From Eopsaltria australis (Eukaryota; Chordata; Aves; Passeriformes; Petroicidae): 64,000 bases of DNA. The notes beneath the pieces are model-generated. The model was not told where the DNA came from. It saw only the letters and a program-made list of their open reading frames with translations, and did not search any database. The stretch covers positions 4,333,501-4,397,500 of the forward strand of contig JAVTVJ010000130.1 in the NCBI GenBank assembly GCA_034509425.1, written 5' to 3'. Shown piece by piece: positions 1-10,773 of the stretch; within the stretch, counting starts at the first letter, position 1; each line of letters opens with the position of its first letter. Both the position numbers and the translations under genes were made by a program.

Positions 1-3000
1 GCTTCAAAGTACGTTTTGAAATCATTCCTGAGCATTTTAGCACTGAGCACATTGGATTCCAGGCATGGAGACAAGTTCAAAGCTATTCCTAAAATGATAT
101 CTCTGAAGATAAAAGCACAGCCCCCAGACTCATTTCTGGGTTCGTGCAAACTCCTGCCAGCACAAAGAAGCAAGAAATCCTGTAAGGGGCAGGTGAGATG
201 GGAGAAAAATGTTTTACCCACTCCCAGGAATGCTCCTGGCCCTGAACACCCTCCAAAGGAGCCTTCATAGACAGAAGTGTCACCTTCTTAGTGGTGGATC
301 CCTGCATTAGGAAAGGGTGGAGGTGCATAAAGGGACACTCTGCAATCCTTCTATTTCTGTGTCCTAGAATGTCAACCAGTTCTTTCATCTGTCAGTCAGC
401 TTTGCAAAAGCAAGTCCTTTAGCATGAGGAAAAAGTCAGGTCTTCAGAATTAAGCCAATAAAGAATTATGTTTGTTATATTGTCTTGTTTTAATGGGAAT
501 GTCCAGTGGATACAGTAAAAAATATCAAACGATTTCTACATCCTCTTTGCTGGCAGTACACCATGCATTGAGTAAGACTTGATTTTCAAATATGCGAAGT
601 AATCAATTTTCAGAAATTCTAAATTCATGGCAAATTTTCAACTTAATTAGTTGAAACTTTTTTGCCCTTCTTGGTGTGTTGAGTTTTATTATCAGCTAAG
701 AATCTTGCAGATTTTAAAAACCTGTTTTGAAAAATATAAGGAGCCACACTAGAAGAAGCACATGCTATAGACTTCATCTCCAAAATTTCTTTGTCTCTAT
801 GACCAGTTAGCTGGAGGGAGAAAGAAAGATGTTTAAAGTGTTGTGTTTTGAATAAACTTCATTCAGAGTTTTCTCTTCCATGATGTGATGTCCAGTGCCA
901 TAGATTACACAGGAGTGTAAATACATCTTAATGGTCATGAAAGCGTTATCTTGCTGTTAAATATTCAGTAATCCAGAGCCACTTCAACAGATTATGCCTG
1001 ACTTGCTTGTAAAATTTGCTTACACAGAGCTGAGCCCTGCCAAGGCACTTCTCTAGGTATTTACCTGCAGTGCTCAGCCTGCTGGCTGCCAGTCAGCTGG
1101 TATTAGCAGGAGGACAAGTGTGACACTCAAGAGGTGAAGCAAAAAATTAGGCAGGTATTTAAATAGCTGTATGAGCCAGCAAACAGGAGTGGTTTTAATA
1201 TTAGTAGCATTTTAATCTTGTTCTCCAAACAAAAGAGGATTCACTTATTCATGGCTCAAGAATTACAAATTAATGTGTGGAACTGGAGTTAGAACTGAGG
1301 GCACTGGAAATTCCTGTGATTCAGTGTATTTATTGTTTTAATTGTTCATATTTCCTTTGCTCTGAGGGATTTGGTCTTTGAGAGTGATATGATGGTCACT
1401 GCCACATCTGTCTTGGATTCTTTATTCCTTAAGAATAGCCCTAAGCAGAGAGTGTTACAGAAGTCTCTCATTAGGGAGGAGTAGTCTCAGACTCTTATGT
1501 AGTTGTAGATGATAAAAGGCATTGATTTAGCACTGCTGCCTGAAAGTCCACCAGCACTGCTGAACTCAGTGGGTCTTGTGCAAGAAAGCCATTTCCAGAG
1601 AGACTTTGAGGACTTGTCTGTCCCTCCTGGTTAACGATAAAACTTTTTTTTTTTTTTTCCACTATAAGCCACTTACAGCAAATCCTTATCCAAAACTTGA
1701 AGAATAAGTAAAAGTCAAAAGGATGAGTTCAGGTATTAGTTTCCTACAGCACATGAGGCTGCAGTCTTTGAATCCAAAAGTAGTCCTGTGGCATTACTAC
1801 AAACTGGAAAGTGAGACTTGCCTGTGCCTGCACAATCATGGGCTCAGTAAGCACCAGCACTCAGCATCCTGTGTCTGACAGAGTTAATGACAGAAGTGTG
1901 CAGATCTTCTGCATTTTCACCTGCTGGCCTCCCTCTCTTCCCATTCCCTGTAGATCTCAAATACTAAAGCTGGCTGGAGCCATCCCTCCAATTCCCACTT
2001 GGGTTCTTTGAGCCCTTCTGCACCCCTCTCCTCCTGGAAGCCAGCTTGCGTGGGGAGATCTTGAAGGGTCATTTCTCACAACACCAGACAGCCTGAAATA
2101 TATTTTACTCATGGCAAAACAGGGCATCCTAAACATGGGCAACATGTGCAGCTATAGCAGATGTTTCTGGCTACACAGAAAATTTGGAATGAGGTTATGA
2201 TTTGTGTTAATATCAGCTTAGCCACAGCTCAAATAATGTCCTGGAACAGAGATAATCAGTGTCCAGTTGCACCTCTGAAGATACAGAGAAAAAATAAAAT
2301 GCAAAGAAGAGGCTCATCTCGTAAATAGGTTTCAGGTGACTCAACAGTTGCATTTTATTTGTGATATCATCCACTCATGACAATAGTTTTAGACCTGTAA
2401 AAACAGATTGAAAGAGACTAAGAAAATGAATGGAACTAACTATTCTGGATTTTCATTTAGAATGGCATTAATTTTGAAAGAATAAGTCCTTTGGGAATGG
2501 GATAATGAATCATTATGGGGATGTTCAGCAATTGTGCCCTCCCTAAGCAAAGACTTAAATATTGACCCACCTCTGGTCTGTCAGGGATCTCTTTCCTGAT
2601 GATAATTTACTTCCTTAATTATCTACAATTGATTTGCATAACAGTTGTACTCAGATTATTATATGACATGAAAACTATCACTGTTAATTTAAATAAATTT
2701 TTATACCAGACAATCTTAAACCAACTGGATATCATGTGGAATTCAGTAGGAAAACAAAAATTCTGTCCTCCTGAATAAGATTTTTTCCAATTGGCTGGCA
2801 CATGGAACGAGTTCATCATATAGATGCCAATTTACAAATATGTCCAATAATAGTAGGGGGAGCAACTGTTCCACAGCTCTGCCAGTGTTCATCAGACGCA
2901 GTGACAGTAGCCACATCATTAATCTCATGGCATATTAGAAATAAAGTCACCGGAATGGAATGGTGTCAAAGGATAAATGTTTCCCCCTTTGAAAATAAAC

Positions 3001-3180
3001 TTCTCAGTTTCACCTCATTGTGTAGCCTTTTTTTTTTTTTGCTTTCCCCCTCCCCCTTTCCACCCGCCCTCCTATAAATCCTTTGGTTTCACCTGGCATT
3101 TAGGTAACAGTAGGAGACCAATATCCTGTGTCAGAGCTCATTCTACAGTTATCAGTTTAGCATACCCTTAAATCCCCACG
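1..3180. other. Upstream non-coding DNA, no gene recognised
   Basis: AT-rich unique sequence. It contains a 15-base T-run at 1644-1658, a T-run at 3028-3040 followed by a C/T-rich stretch to about 3071, and a perfect octamer (ATTTGCAT) at 2632-2639. The open frames here overlap one another on both strands and show no domain. I see no exon, RNA gene or dateable transposon. Confidence 0.6.
2632..2639 (+). promoter_or_regulatory. POU octamer motif ATTTGCAT
   Basis: A perfect match to the octamer recognised by POU-domain factors. An 8-mer occurs by chance about once per strand in this much sequence, so this is only a motif match. Confidence 0.25.
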
Positions 3181-3530
3181 ATTGCTGTGCCAAGACCAAT
3201 CCTTCCTCTGCGAGGTTAAACATATGCATTACATATTGAAACAATGTAAGTAGCATGTAATTAGCGCTGTTTATGCATTCGCACTTTAAATTATACTTCT
3301 AAACCTATGATGTTTTTCAAGGCACTTCATGTTACAGAGACTTAAATGAGCATTCATCTTGTCATTTTTAACTTTATTCATAAATAACCCTCTAAATATA
3401 TTTGAATGGTTTATTACATTAGAGCCCATGAACTGACGTACACATTCTTCCCTTAGAGAATATAGTTCTTAATAAAACATCCTTTAAAATTATAAAACCC
3501 GTGAACATGGCAATTAAATTTACAAACAGT
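3181..3530. promoter_or_regulatory. Candidate conserved non-coding element, AT-rich with homeodomain-type motifs
   Basis: Dense in TAAT and ATGCAT cores, including TAATTAG at 3258-3264 and two ATGCATT-type motifs around it, with little simple repeat. The texture resembles developmental enhancers found around NFI genes. Conservation cannot be judged from a single sequence. Confidence 0.25.
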
Positions 3531-3572
3531 GTCATCAACAACTTTGACAAAAGATGTTTGAAGAGGGGGGAG

Positions 3573-3647
3573 TGTTGGGGGGCCTTTTTTCTGTCCTTTT
3601 TTTTTTATTTCTTTTTTTTCCCCTCCTTTTTTTCCCCTTTTTTTTAA
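3573..3647 (+). repeat. Pyrimidine-rich low-complexity tract
   Basis: About 75 bases almost wholly C and T, made of several T-runs of 7-10 separated by short C-runs. The long open frames that cross it on both strands (poly-F/L or poly-K/R) are artefacts of this composition. Confidence 0.9.
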
Positions 3648-3650
3648 AGC

Positions 3651-6600
3651 CTTGTTCCATAAGGATTATAGCTCCCCCGCTGTTTGGAAAAGATAATTTC
3701 ACTTGTAACACTAATAACTTGAGCAGGGAGAAGGCTGGCTGGGTGAATGGAATGCACTTCACTGCACATCTTGGCTTCGCTAGAAATCGGAAACAGATGG
3801 TCCTTGCGGCTGGCTTCCCACTCGGGCCCGCTCAGTGCCAGCCTGTGGTCGTTGGCTGGTTGCTGCTGGCACTGTGTGACTTGAACATAGTAGGACAGTG
3901 GCAAAAGAAATCAAATCTTTTTCATTGAGCACCAAACTGTAATGAAATTTGACAGATCTGACATTCTATACCCAACATCTAGTTAGAATATATTAACCTT
4001 TTAGTTTTCTTGAGCTCCTCTCCTACTAGTTATGAATCTCCTTATTAAGGGTTTGCAGTGGCTGTGGAGATGGCAGGAAAGCAGTATCTTCTGCATGCCC
4101 TCTAATGCTGGAACTCAAATACATAATTCAAATAGTAAAGGAAATGTGGGACTTCTAACTCCTCCCAAATTCTCCAACAAAAAAAAAAACCTGCCAGTAA
4201 TAGAAATAGTGATTAGGCTCTTTTGTTAATATTACATTCTAGGAAGAAAAAAGAAAATCACAGTAAGGTGATATTCGACCCCTGTGTCCTCAGTATTTCC
4301 TGTGTATGTTTTGTATCCCCACCCCAGTGGGGCAATGCTACCTTTGATCCAGCTGCAACCAAACTGACTTTGTGACTTTGAAGAATACTTTTATTTCTAA
4401 TTCTATGAATCTGCATTTACTTAGATGGTACAGATTAGTCCAGGGCAGGATTCCTCCTTTCCTTCTAAAAGCTTCTCCCAATATATGCTTGATATTAGCT
4501 TTTTTTTAGACTCTGCTCAGTCCTTCTCGAGGTCACGTTGGCTGTCACACAGGCCTTGAGCCAGCCAAGTGTGCTCCTGGGGGACAGGGACCTCTCACGG
4601 ATGAAGAGCATTCTGATATGTTGTACTGAGTTATGGTCACAGATTAGGAGATATAGCTGGTTATATTTAGACTTAAAAATAAATCTGGTTTATGCTCCTT
4701 TGCGTTTTGGGTTGGTAGAGAAGAATTTTTACTTATTTTTTAAAAATGTTTGTATGTGTCATTCCTTCGCCTTCAGTCCTTTCATCTGTTCCTCCTGTTT
4801 CTTTCAGACATGAAGTCACAGCACTGTCTGTGATGTCAGTGTGTTTCCATATTGACAGACCGTTCTGTCAGAAACAAGATCTTGATGCTTGTTTCAGATG
4901 AGGGAAAAGGGGAATACAGATGGTAGGAAGAAAATCAGAGGAGTGAGAGGGGAGCAGGGAGAAACACACACAACAGAGCTACAGAGGGAAATGCAGAGAC
5001 CAAACCCAACTTTTCCTGCAGAGGGCAAGGGACTACTTCTGCTGGGTTCAGGAAGATCATCCAAAAAGTGTGTGTAACATTAAGCAACCAGTAGAAGCTT
5101 TACCATTGCACTGGTTTTGGCTCTAGAGTCCTTGAAGGTACAGCAGCAGTAGTCACATGCTGCTTCTCTCCTTGTTTACGCCTTCAGCAACAGCAGATCC
5201 TCTTGATTGAAGCCAGGATTATAGGATTTCCAAAAGCTAGAACACACTCGTTGTCAGCAACTTTGCATCAGTTCTGAGGCTGCCCAAAAAATCAACTGCC
5301 TGCTCTCACGTGGCACTTGAACTAATTGTCACTGTTCAAGATAAGGAAATCCTCCTCGTAACTCATTGAAGTTGAGGCTTCCCAAGGAAAGTGCCTCCGA
5401 AATTAGGAACAGATCATTGCTCCTCGCAACGAGCTGAAAAGGTTCTGAGCAGTTGCAACTGGAGAAATAGGGAGGCAAAGGGAAAGAAGAGAGGGTTAAT
5501 GAGCAATGGGTACTGGGCAAGTAATAGGTAATCTAATAACAAGGTCTAAGAGCCTAAAGATGTGTCTGGCACTGGGAGCTGCCTGCAGTTCTACTGCGTT
5601 TCTTTTACCGACATGAACAGTAGAAGCCAACATTTGGAGAAACCACCCACTATGCCAACATTTCTAATGCTCTCATGCATTTGGTTTCCAGTAAACTGTA
5701 AAATGCCAGCTTGATACAGTCATCTGAATTAATATACTTTATTAACCTTTTTTTAGCATTCGCTCCTGGTTTTATACACTTGATAGGAACAATATCCTCA
5801 TCCAAACTTGCGACTGAGGGAAGATAGAGGGGCCCGCTCATGCTGTGTGAGCTGCGGCAGGTAACTCTGCTCAACAATTAAGCAAATTATTTGTGGGTAG
5901 TTGGCCACTTCTCCAATAGGAAGTTGGAAAGAAACTGGCAAGTGCTTCAATCCATTGCTTGAGGCCTAAAGCTGATGGAAAACAAATCTCCTGTAGCCCA
6001 CAAGAATACACACCTAACTTAATTCCAACTTGAAATACCACTCTATACTGCAAGGATTTTTATTTTGCAGCTGTGTCTACACAAATGTCGATGCCACACG
6101 AAGGCTTTTTCTTTCTTTGGAACAGATCTGATTTAGAAGCAAATATCTTTGTTGCTTATTAGTCTTTGGAAGGCATCGTTTTGTCCCAGTACTATTCACA
6201 GGGAGTGTTGTGCAGAATGCTGATTGACAAGAGTTAAATTCAAAACATGTAGCCATTTTCTGGTGTGTGGTTTTTTTTCCTGATTGAAGGAAAACTACTT
6301 AGATGTTTGTTTCCAAAACGGCATCTGTCAGCAATCAAAGGGGAAAAATTGCATAAAACAAATGCAATTGTTTGGAGTAGCATTTCCTGGATCATGTTAA
6401 ATGCTTGATTTGCTCCCCATTATGCTCACCAAATAATTTTATTTTCCACAATAATTGCAATATTTAACATGTTGTATTTAATCTTGTTTTAATGCTATTA
6501 ACAACAGCCGCTTATGAAAGGAATAATTGCTCTACGGGTAAGAACCCACCATCCCCAGCATCAGAAAGAACAATGGCAAAGTTAACTGCACCTAATTGTT

Positions 6601-8780
6601 CTGAATTTAAAATGCTGTTAACCAACAGCACTCCTCATTTCTTTGCACATAACCACTCCACTGTCAGGAAGGAAATGGTTTCATGCTTCTGTCATTCATA
6701 ATCTGAAAAGTGTATCTTCTAAAAAAAATATTTAGCTGGTGTGTTTATAATTAATATTGGGAGGTAAAATCATATGTCGGTATAGGAAGAAGTGGTTAAT
6801 ACAGCAATCCAGAGAAAGTTTGTCAGTAGATCTCTAACTACATCAGGTGCTAAAACCCCATAAAGAATACAGATTTATCAGAACTTGCTTGGAATGACAT
6901 GCAGCACAACTGCGTATGAAATACTAAATAAATAATAAGCAAGGTGGGTAAGATGATGGGTTTGAGAGGTAGGAGCAAAGAGAGCAGCATAAAATTGAAT
7001 CTGACACCAATTCAAGGGCTGATTGTTACCAAGTATTTTGCTTTATGTTTTGTGTGATTATTTGGAGGGAGGTTTTTTTCAATAAGCAGTGAGACACTGA
7101 AAGGACAGGTAATGTTAGCAAACCTGCAGTAACAGAAGACAATAAATTCTTTGGCTAGCCAGAGCGAGGACAGTTCCTGGCACAGTGTCCATCTTGGTTT
7201 TTTTTTTTTTTTCTGGACTTGACATAAAACTTAACACTTCCCATACTAGTCAGACTCTTTCCTGTAAACAGTAGTGGGATTGTACCTGCTATCTGGAGCT
7301 AAAAGTGCAAACTGGGATGCTGTAGTAGCATTCCCTGATGCGTAGTCCAAACAGATTGTAAGACTGGGGCAAAAAAACTCCAAACCCCTGCATGTTACAT
7401 TTGCAATTCGTGCTTACACTAAATCATTTGCTTATCATCTCGCACATCACAGAAATGCAAGGGTGTTATTGAAGCTCAATAAAAGTTAGCTCTGTCCTGT
7501 ACTGAATGGCAGTTCTGTAATCTGTGCAGCCCGGAACTACGATTTTGCTGTAGCCAAATAGTTAAACAACAGTTAATACACAGAATAATCCAAACAAGAA
7601 TTGTGCACCCACGAGCTCCTCTTTCTGATACAAACAGAAACGGATATTGTTTAAAATTGAGTGGATGTTTTTAATACATTTTCCTCTTGTGTCCAAATCA
7701 CAAAAAGATTTGCAGAGTGTAGCTGTTTCTGAGTGAGCGAGTTGTATCAGCCACAGCTCCTCAGCCCTAAGAAATATTCCTGGTGAGAGTGCATTTGCCA
7801 GTTCAGAAGTTCATTTTTTCGAGCACTTGAGGAAAGGCACTACTGTATAGGCTGGAGTGCGCTGTCAGGGAGTGTGGTGGTCACAGCCGAGCAACCGTCG
7901 CTCCGTGTGACACAGCAGGGTGATTTAAATGGAAAGCATTCACTGCCTGCTTAATAGTCAGCTGTCATAAAAGTAATACTTCAGTTGGGTTTGCAGTGCA
8001 CCAGGAGAAGTGCAAAAATGAGATGAGAAAATCTCTGATTATATCTGACTTTGCTAGGCAGGAAAATGTTTTAATACTAGACAATAACAGGATTTCATAA
8101 CTTTTCAAAGCAGTTTGTTTTGGGGGGCTGTCTTTTCCCAAGTTATCTGTCAATTCCTCACATAAATTTTGAGCGTGGCAGAGAAGTTTTGCAGGAGGGA
8201 GAAACAAACCTCTGTGAGTTTGGCAGTTGTCACCTGATGGGATTGAGAAATGTAACATTAAAAACCACATTTAAAAAAATATGGTAGCAAAATGATATTT
8301 TACAAATATATAAAAACAGAATTGTTCAGTTCTTAGGGGACACTTTTAATCTTCAAAAAGTCATTCATTAAAAAAATATCATCTGATATCTAAAATCAAG
8401 AAGGAATAACGAGCCAAAACTTGAGCGTCTCAAACAAAACATGAAAGATCATTTGATTCCTTCAGAAAGCGTCTGTCACTGGATCAAGAAATTTACTTGG
8501 ACAGTGTATACTTTTGTTTTGCCTTTCACTGCTTAAATTATTATATGCACAATTATGAAAGAAAGAAAGAAAGACGCGATCTTTTTCTTTTTTTGCTCAG
8601 TCTTTTCCCCCCCAGTCACGTACATGAGAAAAGTAGCTGCGATAAACAGATACTGAATCAGACTGAAAGTCTTTAAAAAAAAAAAAACACACCCAAAACA
8701 TTGCATGATAGTCTCTAAGCAGTTCCATCTGTCAAGCAGAAATTTTAGGCTAATAGCCTGTGGCGATCTCCCTCCACAGT
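3651..8780. other. Upstream non-coding DNA, no gene recognised
   Basis: Mostly unique AT-rich sequence with A/T runs (4181-4190, 7198-7213, 8674-8686). Two stretches, 6340-6560 and 7390-7640, are rich in TAAT/ATTA and short POU/SOX-like cores and free of simple repeats, so they are possible regulatory elements. No exon with a plausible protein and splice sites was found on either strand. Confidence 0.55.
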
Positions 8781-8969
8781 CCACTACCTGCCTTTGTCCT
8801 ATTAAATCTCTTTATTCTTCTTAAAAAAGAAAAAAGAGGAAAAGAAAGAAAAACCTTGCAGACCAAAATCATCTGAGTGATGAAGCCCTAATTTTGACCG
8901 CCTCTCTTTGATGTTGAGCAGTGGGTTCTTATTTTAAAAAAAAAAGAGTGAGTGAGAGAGGGGGAGAGA

Positions 8970-9004
<35 letters not shown>

Positions 9005-9005
9005 A
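8780..9005 (+). promoter_or_regulatory. Candidate core promoter / leader region of the NFI alternative first exon
   Basis: This segment lies immediately upstream of the coding exon. It contains a purine-rich stretch (about 8824-8853), a non-repetitive block at 8855-8935 and a long GA repeat from 8946. No convincing TATA box with a spaced initiator is visible. The assignment is positional: a first exon needs a promoter, and this is the nearest unique sequence. The start site could equally lie further upstream. Confidence 0.4.
8946..9005 (+). repeat. (GA)n purine simple repeat
   Basis: About 60 bases of almost uninterrupted G/A, with an uninterrupted GA run over roughly the last 25 bases, preceded by an A-run at 8935-8945. 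It sits about 200 bases upstream of the NFI start codon. GA tracts next to promoters can bind GAGA-type factors or form triplex structures; no function is shown here. Confidence 0.9.
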
Positions 9006-9105
9006 GACAGTGCTAGGAGCAGATGACTTTTCATCTCCACTTCACCTTGCCACTGGGTCTGTGAGAGATTGGTTCATTGTCAAGGAGATTTTTTTTTTTT
9101 TACCC

Positions 9106-9174
9106 ATGATTCCATATGGTATGGACCGGGCTACATGTTGCCCAACATGCCAGTGCAAATGTTTTCTCAATTAG
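9106..9174 (+). other. Upstream ORF 1 in the NFI leader (22 codons)
   Basis: An ATG at 9106 opens a frame that stops at TAG 9172-9174, out of frame with the NFI start at 9204. The peptide is cysteine-rich near its end (CCPTCQCKC) but I recognise no family. If the leader is transcribed from before 9100, ribosomes would meet this ATG first. It may damp translation of the NFI isoform or may be incidental. Confidence 0.35.
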
Positions 9175-9197
9175 GTGTCTTATCTCCCGTGAGTTAG
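9135..9197 (+). other. Upstream ORF 2, in frame with the NFI start, or alternative exon end
   Basis: ATG at 9135 opens 20 codons (begins MLPNMPVQMF) ending at TAG 9195-9197, just six bases before the NFI ATG and in the same frame. Inside it, GTGAGT at 9189-9194 is a second perfect splice-donor hexamer, also in phase 0 (after codon CCC). The frame could therefore act as an upstream ORF in the unspliced form, or give a different 18-residue N-terminus if the upstream donor is used. The exonic side (CCC) is a weak donor context, so the second reading is tentative. Confidence 0.35.
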
Positions 9198-9203
9198 CAT
9201 CAG

Positions 9204-9299
9204 ATGAAGCTTGCTGACAGCATAATGGCAGGGAAAACCTCCGACGGCTCCATCAAATGGCAGCTCTGCTACGACATCTCGGCCAGAACTTGGTGGATG
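9204..9299 (+). CDS. NFIA: Alternative first coding exon of a Nuclear Factor I gene (partial CDS, 32 codons)
   Basis: Nuclear Factor I proteins are nuclear, dimeric, site-specific DNA-binding factors (TTGGC half-sites) that regulate transcription in glial, neural and other development. The exon encodes MKLADSIMAGKTSDGS, then IKWQLCYDISARTWWM, and runs straight into GTGAGT at 9300-9305, a perfect 5' splice site in phase 0. From memory, NFIA has an isoform whose N-terminus is nearly identical (V for I at residue 7, A for T at residue 12), joined in phase 0 to exon 2 starting DEFHPF. Exon 2, which carries the DNA-binding domain, is not in this window, so only the isoform-specific N-terminus is seen. 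An in-frame TAG at 9195-9197 means translation starts at 9204, or at the inner ATG at 9225. The two substitutions leave NFIB or another paralogue possible. NFI identity is fairly sure; the NFIA assignment is about 60 percent. Confidence 0.82.
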
Positions 9300-9305
9300 G
9301 TGAGT
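9300..9305 (+). promoter_or_regulatory. 5' splice site of the NFI first exon
   Basis: TGGATG followed by GTGAGT fits the vertebrate donor consensus. It interrupts the reading frame exactly after codon 32 (phase 0), as needed for joining to an NFI exon 2 that begins with a whole aspartate codon. The open frame continues past it (VSWQQG and on), but that read-through sequence is low-complexity and intronic in character. Confidence 0.8.
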
Positions 9306-9635
9306 TGGCAGCAGGGCTGCTTTTTTTTTTCTCCCTTTTCTACTTTCCCTCCCTCTTTGACAAAATGTCCCAGACCTCACATTTATCAAATTAACATTTG
9401 ATTTTTTTCACACTCTTCAGTAGAGCAGCCTCACACTTGTCCCACTTGTGTGCTTTCCCCTGTGTAACAGGAGACCGTTAATGTGCACTACAGTTTCCAG
9501 AGGGAAGCTTTTTCAATTCTCCTTAAGGGAAAAAAAAAAAAAAAAAGTATGCAAAGAAGTAGTTTGAAAAAGCCTTGTCGTGCAGAGTAACTTGTCTCAG
9601 TCGGCTGCCTAACGCTCAGTTTGTTTTATTTTATC

Positions 9636-9890
9636 TGCTGCTTCCCAGCGTCCGTGTGCGCGTGCATTTTTTACCATGCAGAATTTTGTAAGGAGGGAAG
9701 GTGGAAAGTTCAGTCCATTACAAAGCGAGCCGGTCCCTGTAAAAGCCTGGAACGGTGCGGTCGTGGCGTGGTGTAAAATCATCACGTGTGAGAGGAGCGC
9801 GGTTTGCGAGGTGCTGCCTTTCATCCGAGACCCCGATCTAACTTTTCCCTCCGCTTGTTTGCGTTAGAACAGGTTCCCGGGCTGTGCTGA
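9636..9890. promoter_or_regulatory. Small CpG-rich patch at the start of the intron
   Basis: By eye there are roughly 19 CpG dinucleotides in about 250 bases (clusters around 9648-9663, 9726-9770, 9797-9860), far above the CpG-poor surroundings. It lies 340-590 bases downstream of the NFI exon. It may be the unmethylated flank of the promoter or hold another start site. No coding sequence is recognised in it. Confidence 0.5.
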
Positions 9891-10765
9891 CCTGGAGCCA
9901 TGTGTTACAGATCCCACATAGTCTGGCTCTAGCTGCTTTTGGGCACAATTAAAGTTTCAATAAAGTTCCAACGTGCTCCGTAGAACGAGTTAACTAGCAT
10001 GTCATGGTCAGCCGGGCCAGACAACCTTTGACATCTTGAATCTATAAGAGGTATAGTGAGTTAGGAGGATGCACAATAGCCCATTGTAGCAGAAGATGCA
10101 AGTCCTGTTGCGAGGAAGAGAGTCCTCAAATCATTACTGCCCTCGTTAGCGTGTTGTCCGTTAGGGATTAATTCGTTAGCAGCGCATTTTTAGTTTTCTG
10201 TAATTATTATTCTTGTGGCAAGCGTGAATTCTTCCAGTGAGAGGAAAAGTTTGCTGCCAGGACAATGAATGTATTATCCGCTCCTAACTGGACCGTGAAC
10301 CTCAGCTCATTTCACATAGATATCAGTTAAAAAAGGACTGGCGAGTGGAATTACAAAACAAGGCATGATCACTTTCATTGTATGATACGCTGAAACAAGT
10401 CGGGGGCTTTCCCTCCCCCTCGCCGCCCCGGACCAATTTTGGTATCATTTGGAAAGTTTAAGACCTCAGAGGACTTGAAAGACTTTTAAAAGTGAGATCC
10501 GGAAGGTTTTTATTCTGCAGCTTGGTGGTGGCCATTGTGTATATCATGTGGCTTGTATTTAAAGGTGTTTGGGCTCGGGGTTTTCCGTTTTGTTTTGTCT
10601 AAACTCTTAATTTTTTAAGCGTCTATTAGAGGTTTGCCAGCGGTTGCCAGTGAAATGTAACATGCAGCGTTTGGTTAATGGGAATAGGGAAGGCTAACCA
10701 CTTTACTTATAGTACTGATTTTCCAATTAGACTTTCTGCCAGCAGAAGTTGGAGGGGGAAGGGGT

Positions 10766-10773
10766 ATTTGCAT
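10766..10773 (+). promoter_or_regulatory. POU octamer motif ATTTGCAT
   Basis: Perfect octamer about 1.5 kb into the intron, inside a unique stretch with nearby TTGATTATTCATG. Only a motif match; binding is not shown. Confidence 0.3.

Larger units (their letters stand above)
9006..9203 (+). other. Probable 5' leader of the NFI alternative transcript
   Basis: This is the stretch between the GA repeat and the NFI start codon. No clear polypyrimidine-tract/AG acceptor lies immediately before the ATG, and the NFI peptide starts with its own methionine, so I read this as 5' UTR of a first exon rather than intron. It contains a T-run at 9089-9101 and at least two upstream ORFs. The transcription start is not visible, and the leader could begin earlier, upstream of the GA repeat. 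Confidence 0.5.

Noticed and set aside
3554..3928. 124-codon frame rich in F and L, and its K/R-rich antisense
   Set aside because: Created by the pyrimidine tract at 3573-3647.
9300..9401. Continuation of the NFI frame past 9299
   Set aside because: It begins at a perfect splice donor and runs into T/C-rich low-complexity sequence; the NFI family expects a splice here.
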